From the NCBI GenBank assembly GCA_025937235.1, contig JAICRU010000022.1:1-40741 (forward strand): a DNA stretch of 40,741 bases, in the 5' to 3' direction. The notes beneath the pieces were generated by a model that ran no database searches, had not been told where the DNA came from, and saw only the letters and a program-made list of their open reading frames with translations. This document shows positions 28,433 through 36,957 of the stretch, one piece after another (the stretch's first letter is position 1; each line of letters opens with the position of its first letter). Origin of the DNA: Acidimicrobiia bacterium (GTDB lineage Bacteria > Actinomycetota > Acidimicrobiia > Spongiisociales > ZC4RG35). The position numbers and the translations under genes were made by a program.

Positions 28433-29394
28433 CGGGGACCGGTCATCTGATGAGTGCTCTCTTCCTGGACGGCTGAGAACCCTTGCCGCCAGCTCGGGTA
28501 TGCCGGTCGCCAACCCAGCTCACGCTTGGCCTTGGCGTTCGAGGCACCTCGGGCGTCGGTCATCATGACCACGCCTCCTTCACCGGCGACCAGCCGCACG
28601 ACGAAGCGTGGCATTCGCCGTGGCTTCTTGCCGCTGAGCAGGTGGGTCAGGTAGGGCAGCCATTCGGCCACCGGGGCCGGGTCGTCGTCGACGATGTTGT
28701 AGACGCCGCCATTGCCGTGCTCGATGGCTGCCAGCGTGGCCGTCGCCGCGTCGCGGATGTGGATGAACGACCATATGCCAGCACCGTCGCCGATGAGAGG
28801 GAATCTGCGTTTGCGGATCATCTCGAACAGCTCACCGCCGGGCGCCATGTTGGTGCCCGGGCCGTAGAAACCGCCGTAGCGCAGCACGACGCCTTCGGTC
28901 CTTCCGGACCCGAGGACCGCCTTCTCGAGATGCCGCATCGCGGCGAGGCCGTCGCGCAACTTGCCCGGGGGAGCGGGGTCGAGCGGGTCCTCCTCGGTCT
29001 TCACCGGCCCGCCGCTTCGCTCGTACAACGCGTAGTTGCTCTGCGCCACGAATCGATGCACCCCTACGGCTCGTCCGGCCAAGACCAGATGATCCGTGCC
29101 CTCGGTCCGGAGACGGTTGGTCAGGGCCGCGCCACGCTTGAGGGCACGCATACCCCAACCCGAGAGGGCGGTCAGCTGGTGGACGATCAAATCCGGTTTC
29201 GCCAGACCGACGGCCCGGGCGACCTGGTCGGGGTCGAGGGCGTCGGCCACCACCGGGACGGCTCCCATCTCTTCCAGCATCGCTCGTTTCGACTCATGGC
29301 GGGTCATCCCATGGACCTCATGTCCCGAGGCGACCAAGAGTGGTGCCAACTGCTTTCCAACTGCCCCTGTCGCCCCGGCTAAGAAGACTCTCAT
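28429..29394 (-). CDS. NAD-dependent epimerase/dehydratase
   Basis: MRVFLAGATGAVGKQLAPLLVASGHEVHGMTR Rossmann motif; SFIHIRDAATATLAAIEHG. Confidence 0.88.
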   Translation of the reverse strand: MRVFLAGATGAVGKQLAPLLVASGHEVHGMTRHESKRAMLEEMGAVPVVADALDPDQVARAVGLAKPDLIVHQLTALSGWGMRALKRGAALTNRLRTEGTDHLVLAGRAVGVHRFVAQSNYALYERSGGPVKTEEDPLDPAPPGKLRDGLAAMRHLEKAVLGSGRTEGVVLRYGGFYGPGTNMAPGGELFEMIRKRRFPLIGDGAGIWSFIHIRDAATATLAAIEHGNGGVYNIVDDDPAPVAEWLPYLTHLLSGKKPRRMPRFVVRLVAGEGGVVMMTDARGASNAKAKRELGWRPAYPSWRQGFSAVQEESTHQMTGPR

Positions 29395-29430
29395 CACGAC
29401 TCCTTGATCGATGCCGTCTCTACCAGTAAC

Positions 29431-29457
29431 GACAAGACAGCGGTCCGATCTGTGACA
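29431..29457 (-). promoter_or_regulatory. candidate ECF41-type promoter for epimerase-sigma operon
   Basis: Minus strand TGTCACA-N16-TGTC, about 35 nt upstream of the epimerase start with an AAGGAG RBS. Confidence 0.55.
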
Positions 29458-29559
29458 GAAAGCCGAACCCGAGTTGGCGGAGGGCTGCCGGTTTCTACTT
29501 GGCCCGTCCCGGTTCAGCGGCTGCGACTATCCTCCCGCCACCCACAACAGGAGGAACCC

Positions 29560-30000
29560 ACGAGCACCGATGAGAACAAGGCTCTTGTCCAACGCTGGTT
29601 CAGCGATGTCGTGTCCCAGGGTGACATGAGCTCCTTCGACGCCATATGCGCGGTCTGTCACCCCGACTTCGAGATGATACGCGGCGTCGCCAACCCGGCT
29701 CCGCGCGGCATCGAAGCCACCAAGGGGCTCATCTCCAGTTTGCGCACCGCGTTTCCGGATCTCACCGCAACGGTTGACGAGCAGATCGCAGAAGGGGACA
29801 AGGTCGTCAGTGTGGTCACGATGACCGGTACCCATCGAGGCGACTTCATGGGTATCCCGGCGACCGGGAGATCCTTCACGATCCCGGGCGTGAGTATCTG
29901 GGAGGTTCGTGATGGCCGGCTCATCTCAGAATTGGTGAGCTGGGACGCGATGGCAATGATGCAGCAGCTCGGCGTGGCCTCGGCCCCGGGGCCGAGTTGA
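29560..30000 (+). CDS. SnoaL-like / ester cyclase family protein (start uncertain, possibly ACG)
   Basis: (T)STDENKALVQRWFSDVVSQGDMSSFDAICAVCHPDFEMI...FPDLTATVDEQIAEGDKVVSVVTMTGTHRGDFMGIPATGRSFTIPGVSIWEVRDGRL; AGGAGG 5 nt before ACG. Confidence 0.75.
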   Translation, partial: TSTDENKALVQRWFSDVVSQGDMSSFDAICAVCHPDFEMIRGVANPAPRGIEATKGLISSLRTAFPDLTATVDEQIAEGDKVVSVVTMTGTHRGDFMGIPATGRSFTIPGVSIWEVRDGRLISELVSWDAMAMMQQLGVASAPGPS

Positions 30001-30053
30001 GATAGCAGGTCATCGGCGCCGGCGCGGCAGAGTCGAGCACCGCCGGGGCGGCA

Positions 30054-31001
30054 TCAATCCGTGACGTGGACGCCGATCTTCCCGCGCGTGTGTCGTGTCT
30101 CGATCAGCTCATGGCCCTTTCTCACGTCGCTCAGCTCGATGACCCTCGAGACCTCGGGAGTGATCTTCCCCGAGTCGACCAGGGCTGCCACTTCCGTGAG
30201 GGTGGGGCCTATCGGGGGTGGGGCGTACACCATGTGTTGACGGACTCCGTGAGCCAGGGCTGTCTCCTCGGACGGCGGTCTGACGGTGGAGACCAGCATT
30301 CCGTCCGGCTTCAGTAGTGACCATGATCGGTCCAGGGTGTCATCACCGACGGTGTCCAGGACGACGTCGACAGATCCCTGGCCGACAACATCCTCGAAAG
30401 GTTTGGTCCGATAGTTGATCGCCTGGTCGACCCCGAGTTCTTCGAGAAAGTCGATGTTGGTCGACGCGGTGCCTATCACCTTCGCTCCTCGCAGTTTGGC
30501 GAGCTGCACGGCAATATGGCCGACCCCACCGGCCGCGGCGTGGATGAGGGCGGTCTGCCCGTCGCTGAGATTGCCTGCTTCGTAGAGCGCTTGCCAGGCG
30601 GTGAGCACGACGTGTGGGATTGCCGCAGAATGGATGAAGTCGAGGGACTTGGGCTTCATGGCCACGTCGTCTGCAGCCACAGCGACATATTCGGCGTAGG
30701 AGCCGTCCCTCGAGACGCCACCTCTTGCATACACCTCATCACCGGGTGATAGCGCCTGTACTCCGGGACCGACCTCTTCGATGATGCCCGCGGCGTCGGT
30801 TCCCAGTATCAACGGCAACTCGTGGCCGAAGTAGTCGATCATATAGCCCGCTCGGACAGCTGCATCGAACGGATTGATCGAGGTTGCGTGAACCGCGATC
30901 ACTACTTCTCCCTCTCCAGGAGTGGGCCGGGGCGCCTGCTCGAAGGTCAGCACTTCCGGGCCTCCGTAGCTGTGAATCCGAACGGCGTCCATCGTGTTCA
31001 T
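30054..31001 (-). CDS. NADP-dependent zinc-type/quinone oxidoreductase (MDR superfamily)
   Basis: MDAVRIHSYGGPEVLTFEQAPRPTPGEGEVVIAVHATSINPFDAAVRAG...ALIHAAAGGVGHIAVQLAKLRGAKVIGTAS. Confidence 0.9.
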   Translation of the reverse strand: MNTMDAVRIHSYGGPEVLTFEQAPRPTPGEGEVVIAVHATSINPFDAAVRAGYMIDYFGHELPLILGTDAAGIIEEVGPGVQALSPGDEVYARGGVSRDGSYAEYVAVAADDVAMKPKSLDFIHSAAIPHVVLTAWQALYEAGNLSDGQTALIHAAAGGVGHIAVQLAKLRGAKVIGTASTNIDFLEELGVDQAINYRTKPFEDVVGQGSVDVVLDTVGDDTLDRSWSLLKPDGMLVSTVRPPSEETALAHGVRQHMVYAPPPIGPTLTEVAALVDSGKITPEVSRVIELSDVRKGHELIETRHTRGKIGVHVTD

Positions 31002-31164
31002 CACAAGACTCCTGTCTCTCAGATCGACCGCTGCAGACTATCGATGATCCGACGCCGAAGGCATGGTCGACGGCCGCTGATCTGTCGCCACGGTGAATGC
31101 CTATTGCGCTCACCGCTCCCCCTGTCCGGTGGTGGTGATCAAGAAGGCGCTGTCCGTTGCTCCG

Positions 31165-31818
31165 TCACCGGCGGTCACGCTCGCCGCCGAGAGGGGACTC
31201 GTTGGCGATGTTGTCGATCGAGGCCCGGTCTTCGGCGTTGACCCGCATCGCCTCCTCCACCACGTCATCGAGTTGCGATGCGGGAATGACCACCGCCCCT
31301 GACGCGTCGGCAAAGACAAAGTCGCCGGGGTGGATTCCCACCTGGGAGACCACGACAGGCACATTGGCCTGGTAGGGAGTGACCACATCGCCGCCCCAAC
31401 GAGTGGCCTCGCCGCGGCAATACGTTGCGAAGTCGTGGCGGCCAAGCTCGTCGAAGTCTCGGAGCCGGCCATCGGCCAGGACCCCGGCCAGTCTCATCTT
31501 CTCGACCCGAGCCAGCTTGGTGCCACCCGCAAGCGAGGTGTCCTGGTAGCCGTTGCTGGCGAGGACCAGCACCTTGCCCTCACCCCCGTCGGCCACCGCC
31601 TGGTAGAACAGGTCGGCGAAGTTGTACGTCCCGGCATCGAGTCTGGCATTGCAGGTCGGGAAGTAGGAGATGGTCACCGCTGGGCCGAACAACCTGCGTC
31701 CCGGAACCGGGGAAACGAGGTCGAGGATGTGACATCGGTGCCGGTGTATCCGACCCATGGCATCCACCAGGTCGGCCGTGGTGATCTCGTCGGGAATCCC
31801 AGCGGAGGGCGCACTCAT
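31165..31818 (-). CDS. RraA-like family protein (dimethylmenaquinone methyltransferase-like fold)
   Basis: TTADLVDAMGRI...GPAVTIS...ASNGYQDTSLAGGTKLARVEKMRLAGVLADGRLRD...VHPGDFVFADASGAVVIP-type motif (IHPGDFVFADASGAVVIP). Confidence 0.82.
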   Translation of the reverse strand: MSAPSAGIPDEITTADLVDAMGRIHRHRCHILDLVSPVPGRRLFGPAVTISYFPTCNARLDAGTYNFADLFYQAVADGGEGKVLVLASNGYQDTSLAGGTKLARVEKMRLAGVLADGRLRDFDELGRHDFATYCRGEATRWGGDVVTPYQANVPVVVSQVGIHPGDFVFADASGAVVIPASQLDDVVEEAMRVNAEDRASIDNIANESPLGGERDRR

Positions 31819-31824
31819 GTATCA

Positions 31825-31843
31825 AACGTAACCAGGTCACGTT
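31825..31843. promoter_or_regulatory. 19-bp imperfect palindrome at RraA-like gene start
   Basis: AACGTAACC-A-GGTCACGTT, one mismatched pair, 7 bp upstream of the minus-strand ATG. Confidence 0.45.
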
Positions 31844-32051
31844 GAGAAGGCCTGATGATTGGGGCCGTCTCGTCGTGGGCGCCCACCAGGCTCCACCGCC
31901 GTCCCGACCTTGACACGCGTAGTCGATCGGCCCAGACTCTCGGCGGGGCGTGCTCGATGCGATAGGTGGTGCACACGCGTTCGATTCCACGTTCCCACGG
32001 CGATGGGCCTCTGCTGTTGGATGAGACCGGGAGACGGACATCGCCGATTTA

Positions 32052-32441
32052 GTGAGCGTCCACGCTCTGTCCCTTCTCGCCGCCGGGTTGTTCCTCTGGG
32101 TGGCCATCGTCCATCTCCTCATGGCGGCCGGGGTCCGTCGCGGTGAGCTGGTCTGGTCGGGCCGCTACCCACGCCGACTGACCCCGGAGCTGCGTTGGCG
32201 CAGCCTCTTCTACGCCCTTCTCCTTCTGGCCTCGGCGTGGGTGGTGGCTTTCTTTGGCGGGGCGATCGATTTCGCCCCGGTGCCGCAGCGATGGCTCAGA
32301 TCGGCGGGCTGGTCGGTGACAGCCTTCCTGGCCGTGGCGGTCATCTACTGCCTGTTCAAGGGCAGCCTTTGGGAGCGGGTGTTCTTCCTGCCCATCACCT
32401 TGTTCGGGGCACTCCTAGCCGGATGGCTCACCTTCGGGTGA
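32052..32441 (+). CDS. small hypothetical membrane protein
   Basis: 129 aa, four hydrophobic segments; frame is the most protein-like in this interval. Confidence 0.6.
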   Translation: MSVHALSLLAAGLFLWVAIVHLLMAAGVRRGELVWSGRYPRRLTPELRWRSLFYALLLLASAWVVAFFGGAIDFAPVPQRWLRSAGWSVTAFLAVAVIYCLFKGSLWERVFFLPITLFGALLAGWLTFG

Positions 32442-32506
32442 CTTTCCGGTCACCGACCGGCCAGATCGAGCACGTTCACCCGCCGGCCGACTGGCTGCCG
32501 ACCGGC

Positions 32507-33712
32507 TCACATCGGGGATCGGTCGGCCCGATCCCATGCCGTCATGTCGGCGATGAGAACGGCGACGCATATCCCGAGCACGCCGAGCATCACCATCAGC
32601 GGCCGGGGGTCGCCAAGCATGCCGAGAAGACCGAGGAAGGGAAGGGCGGCCAGGCGATTCCAAGCGACGGCCCGGTTGATCGACCCCTTCGGGTGGGTCA
32701 GGGAGGCGACCTGGATCAGGGCCATCGCACTCAACGCGATCATCACCGCCCCGACCAGGAGCCAGCGATGACCCGGGTCGAAGACCCCGATGCCGGCTTC
32801 GGCCACCGTCAGACCCAGGGCCACCCCCAGTGCGGCCAGGGAGGCGGCCAGGGGGAGGTGGGTGTAGATCCAGGCGGTGGGCCGCCACGTCCGGCTGTCG
32901 GCATCGGTCCTCCGCACCACGGAGCCCTCAGCATTGTCGAAGTACATCCACCACAAGGCGGTGGCCACCCCGACGCCACAGGCGGCGGCAAGCACCGGGC
33001 CCAAGGCCCAGTCGAGACGGCGGAGCCCGGCCATGACCGCCGCCAGCGACTCACCGAGGACGAGGATGGTGAAAAGGCCGAACCGCTCCGGGAGGTGGGA
33101 GACATCGAGGGGCACGGCTGCCTGCTGGCGACGCTGGACCCACGGCGTCGCCAGGTCGACGGTCAAGGCCAAGGCCCAGACGACGAACCGCCCCGGCTCC
33201 GGGATGAAGATCGACGCCGTCCAGAAGACAGCGGCAAGCCCAAATCCGAGCAGGTAGCCGGCAACCAGGCGGCGGGTCTCGGCGACGTGGCGGTAGACCC
33301 GGGCGTACATGGCAACCAGCACGAGCCGGGCCAAGGCGTAGCCGAGGGCGAAGACCATCGTCGACCCGGCCGGTCCGGAGGTCAGAGCAGCGGCGATGAC
33401 CAGCACCGCCATCATCTGGGCGGCGGCGAGCAATCGGTAGACGAGGTCGTCGGTGTCGTACCGGTCCGCATAGAAGGTGTGGCTCGCCCACAGCCACCAG
33501 AGCAGGGCGAAGTACCCGGCGAAGGAGGCGACTGCGGACCAGGAGACGTCTTCGTGGAGTCTCTCCCCGAGCACCGCCACCACCACCACGAAGGCCAGGT
33601 CGTAGAACAACTCGAGCCAGGTGGCGGTGCGGCCACGGGTCTGCTCCAGGGTCTGCAGCCTGGGCGGGGTGATCCGGGCGATCCTGGCCCGGCGCGAGCC
33701 ATTTCCGGTCAT
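32507..33712 (-). CDS. LtrA family membrane protein (second copy)
   Basis: ATWLELFYDLAFVVVVAVLGERL, PERFGLFTILVLGESLAAV, LWWMYFDNAEGS. Confidence 0.88.
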   Translation of the reverse strand: MTGNGSRRARIARITPPRLQTLEQTRGRTATWLELFYDLAFVVVVAVLGERLHEDVSWSAVASFAGYFALLWWLWASHTFYADRYDTDDLVYRLLAAAQMMAVLVIAAALTSGPAGSTMVFALGYALARLVLVAMYARVYRHVAETRRLVAGYLLGFGLAAVFWTASIFIPEPGRFVVWALALTVDLATPWVQRRQQAAVPLDVSHLPERFGLFTILVLGESLAAVMAGLRRLDWALGPVLAAACGVGVATALWWMYFDNAEGSVVRRTDADSRTWRPTAWIYTHLPLAASLAALGVALGLTVAEAGIGVFDPGHRWLLVGAVMIALSAMALIQVASLTHPKGSINRAVAWNRLAALPFLGLLGMLGDPRPLMVMLGVLGICVAVLIADMTAWDRADRSPM

Positions 33713-33792
33713 TGGTCCTTTCCGAGACCCGGGAAGATACCCGGAGGGCGAAGCCCGAATCGGGCCGGTCGCCGGTACCCTCGTCGATCCGC

Positions 33793-34170
33793 ATGGACTC
33801 CGCCTTCCACTTCGCCCACCGCTGGGAGCTCGAATGGCAGGACGACGTCGACGTCCTCACCCTGGGCCATGGAGTCCAGGTCAAGGTCCTCTACCGGGAC
33901 GAGGAGGCCCAGCACACCGACATGCTGATCCGCTTCCCGGCCGGCTACGTCGAGCCGAGACACAACCACGCCAGCAGCCATTCGGTCCTCGTTCTGGAAG
34001 GGGTTCAAATCGCCGAGGGGGAACCGCTCCACCCCGGCGACTACCTGTTCGCCGACGGGTCCCGGCCCCATGGTCCGTTCGAGTACCCGGAGGGCTGTGT
34101 CGTGTTCGCCAGCTTCCGGGGGGCATCGGCCCAGCACCGTTACGAGGGCAGCCCGGTCGGCGAGATCTGA
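33793..34170 (+). CDS. cupin domain protein
   Basis: MLIRFPAGYVEPRHNHASSHSVLVLEGVQIAEGEPLHPGDYLFADGSRPHGPFEYPEG. Confidence 0.8.
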   Translation: MDSAFHFAHRWELEWQDDVDVLTLGHGVQVKVLYRDEEAQHTDMLIRFPAGYVEPRHNHASSHSVLVLEGVQIAEGEPLHPGDYLFADGSRPHGPFEYPEGCVVFASFRGASAQHRYEGSPVGEI

Positions 34171-35358
34171 TCAGCCGTTGGTGGGGAGCTCGGCCCTGAT
34201 CGACCGGGCCGCCTTGAGCAGGAGGGTCCGGTTGGCCCCGTCGGAGTGGAGGAAGGCTGCGGCGTCCCGGACCAGCTTCTCGATGCCGAGCTCGCGCATG
34301 TAGCCGTGACCGCCGTGGAGGGCCAGGGTGGTGGTCGTCACCTCGGTGGCCACCTCAGAGGCGAACACCTTGGGAAGCGCTCCCAGGGTCGGGTCCCAAT
34401 CCGAGCCGCCCAGGTCGGCGGCCCGAGCAGCCTTGTGCACGTAGGCCCGAGCAGCGTCGATCAGCATCCGCATCCGGGCCAGGTCGGCGGCGACCGAGTC
34501 GTGCTCGATCAGGTAGGCGCCTCCCTGGAAGCGGGTCCTGGTCCAGTCCACGCTCCGCTGATAGGCGGCCGAGGCCACCCCCAACACGCTCGAGGCGGCG
34601 TAGGCATTGCTGGCGGGGAAGAACCGGGTCAGAATGTCGAAGCCGCCGCCCACCACCCCGAGGAGGTTTTCATCGGGGACGAAGCAATCCTCGAAAAGCA
34701 GCTCGGCGTTGTTGGCGAGACGCTCGCCCATCTTGTCGTGCACCCGCCCGATGGAGAAGCCCTGGCTGGGCCGGGGGATGAGATAGCAAGTGCTCCCTTC
34801 CACCAGGCCCTTGCCTGGTTCGGTCTGGGCGAAGAGGAGGTAGAGGCTGGCCACGTTGCCGTTGGAGATGAAGTGCTTCTTGCCGTTGATCACCCACCCT
34901 CCGTCGACCCGCTTCGCCGTGGTGCGGAAGTCCTCGGGGTATGCGAGAAAGTAGTTGGAGGCGTTCTCCGGCTCGGTGATCCCGATGGCGAGGAGGAACC
35001 TGGGGTTGTTGGCGAGCTGGGGGAGGAACCTGTCTCTCTGCTCCGGGCTCGCCGCCGCCTGGAGGGTCTGGGCGATCTTCAATGTCTGGGCGATCACCAC
35101 CGACACGCCGAGGTCGGCCTTGCCCAGCTCCTCGACCACCATGGCGGTGGTCAGCGAGTTGATCCCGGCTCCCCCGTACTCAGTGGAGAGGGTGGCGGTG
35201 CGGAGCCCGGCGACGCTGGCCGCCTCCACGATCTCCCAAGAGAAGCAGTCCTCTGGATTCGGTCTCCGGTCGAGCCCGGCGGCAACGGGGGCCACCACCT
35301 CCGCCCCGAAGCGGGCCGCGATCGCCACCCAGTCGGTGTTCCCGGTTTCCTCGCCCAT
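34171..35358 (-). CDS. acyl-CoA dehydrogenase family protein
   Basis: LSTEYGGAGINSLTTAMVVEELGKAD, GITEPENASNYF, VINGKKHFISNG, LHGGHGYMRELGIEKLVRDA. Confidence 0.92.
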   Translation of the reverse strand: MGEETGNTDWVAIAARFGAEVVAPVAAGLDRRPNPEDCFSWEIVEAASVAGLRTATLSTEYGGAGINSLTTAMVVEELGKADLGVSVVIAQTLKIAQTLQAAASPEQRDRFLPQLANNPRFLLAIGITEPENASNYFLAYPEDFRTTAKRVDGGWVINGKKHFISNGNVASLYLLFAQTEPGKGLVEGSTCYLIPRPSQGFSIGRVHDKMGERLANNAELLFEDCFVPDENLLGVVGGGFDILTRFFPASNAYAASSVLGVASAAYQRSVDWTRTRFQGGAYLIEHDSVAADLARMRMLIDAARAYVHKAARAADLGGSDWDPTLGALPKVFASEVATEVTTTTLALHGGHGYMRELGIEKLVRDAAAFLHSDGANRTLLLKAARSIRAELPTNG

Positions 35359-35592
35359 GTTCTGATTCCCTCGCGGGGTTTCCGATGAGGGAAGGTAATC
35401 AGCAGTTGCCGCCCCGGACGGGTTGAATCGGGGCCCGGAGCCGATCGACCTCACGTCCCCCATCGGAGAGGAGTCACCTTTAGCCCGCCTTTCGCTGAAC
35501 CGGCCGTTCGGCATCGGGCGCTTCTACAGGAGCCCGGGTTCTGGCTCGTCTCCGCGCGATGTTGATGTCTCACCGCCGGTCGCCCCTCCGAT

Positions 35593-36447
35593 TTGTCGAC
35601 TCGGCCGAAGATTCCGCTTCTACAGTCCGGTCGCTTGCGTCAACGTCCCGTACTTCTCTTCTTCATCCTCGCTTTCGCCATCACCTGGGTGGTGTGGGTG
35701 CCCCGTGCCCTCGATATGGAGTGGGCGGTCGGAGCCGGCACCTTCTGGACCTACGGCCCGGCCTTGGCGGCAGTGGCCGCCGCCGTTGTCTATGGAGGTC
35801 GAGAAGAACTTCGCCGCCTCGGTGGCCGACTCACCGACTGGCGCATCGGCGCTCGCTGGTACCTGGTCATCCTCCTCTTCCCTCTGACTCTGAGTCTGGT
35901 CGAGGGGGCGATCACCGCGGGGCTGCTCGGCGACGCGTGGACCGACCACTTGCCCGCCGTCTTCGCAGAGCCGGTGGCAAGCTCGATCCTGGTTTTCATT
36001 GTCCTGACCCTGACCGATGGAATCGGCGAGGAGTTGGGCTGGCGGGGGTTTGCCCTGGGCAACATGATCAAGGATCGCAACGCCATGGTCATGAGCTTCG
36101 TCCTCGGCTTGTTGTGGGCCGCCTGGCATCTTCCCCTGTTCTGGACGAGGGGAGCCTCGCTGGAGGGCAGCGAAATCTGGATCATCTTCGCCCGGCTCCC
36201 GGCGGCTGCGGTCCTCTACACCTGGCTCTACCAGCACACCAGGGGGAGTGTGGTGGCGGCCGCTCTGTTCCACGCCGCGCTCAGCCTCTTTGCCCAGCCA
36301 CCGCCCGCCGCCGGTGAGGACCTCACCGCGAGCCTGGTTTCGCTGGGCCTTTATTGGGTCAGTGCCGCCGTCTTGATCGCGGCGGCAGGAGCATCGAGGC
36401 TCGACCGTTGGCCCGGGGTGGCCCAGCCGAGCCGTCGGGCCGCTTGA
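35593..36447 (+). CDS. CPBP family intramembrane metalloprotease (second copy)
   Basis: TDGIGEELGWRGFALGNMI (EExxxR), LGLLWAAWHLPLFW, VVAAALFHAALSL; TTG start. Confidence 0.87.
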   Translation: MSTRPKIPLLQSGRLRQRPVLLFFILAFAITWVVWVPRALDMEWAVGAGTFWTYGPALAAVAAAVVYGGREELRRLGGRLTDWRIGARWYLVILLFPLTLSLVEGAITAGLLGDAWTDHLPAVFAEPVASSILVFIVLTLTDGIGEELGWRGFALGNMIKDRNAMVMSFVLGLLWAAWHLPLFWTRGASLEGSEIWIIFARLPAAAVLYTWLYQHTRGSVVAAALFHAALSLFAQPPPAAGEDLTASLVSLGLYWVSAAVLIAAAGASRLDRWPGVAQPSRRAA

Positions 36448-36892
36448 GGCTCGGTGGCCAGCTGCCCGGAGCAGTTGAATCTGGGAATGGAGCGGATCGA
36501 CATCACAGCGAACCCTTGGGTGGCGAACTTCCGTCGCAGGTGGCTCAGTCGAGCGCGAAGTCAACGGACACAGGGAGCCACCCCGGTCCCTTGGCGCCGA
36601 TCGCTCCCCCGGCCGCCGACAGCCTCTGACCGAAGATCTCAGCTCGTTGTCGACGAGACGAGCCGTTGACGCCGATCTCGGCGGCAACGGCCGCCGTAGC
36701 GACCAGTTGGGCTGCCCCGATTGCCAGCACTGCCGCAGCACGCGTGCCGACCCGGGGCACCGGGCGAGAGTCTGAGCGAGGCGGGTGCTGGCCAGCCTGC
36801 TTCGGCAAAGGCGAAGAACGGTTCGAAACTTGTGGGCACGGTCGGATCTCCTCTCCGGCAAGTGCCCGCCCAGGCACCAGCCTGGGTCGCTG

Positions 36893-36921
36893 TTGACACC
36901 CGGCCGGTTCGGTTGTAGAAA
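36893..36921 (+). promoter_or_regulatory. sigma70-type promoter of lacI-GH65 operon
   Basis: TTGACA - 17 nt - TAGAAA, immediately upstream of lacI. Confidence 0.65.
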
Positions 36922-36950
36922 CGTTTTAGATCGGTCCGTAAAACGTTTTA
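36918..36950. promoter_or_regulatory. tandem LacI-family operators
   Basis: gAAACGTTTTa (36918-36928) and aAAACGTTTTa (36940-36950), centres 22 bp apart, overlapping and following the -10. Confidence 0.75.
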
Positions 36951-36957
36951 GGTCGGG

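Noticed and set aside
32195-33928. 577-aa plus-strand ORF
   Set aside because: Antisense to the LtrA gene; low-complexity His/Gln/Gly/Arg-rich translation without family motifs.
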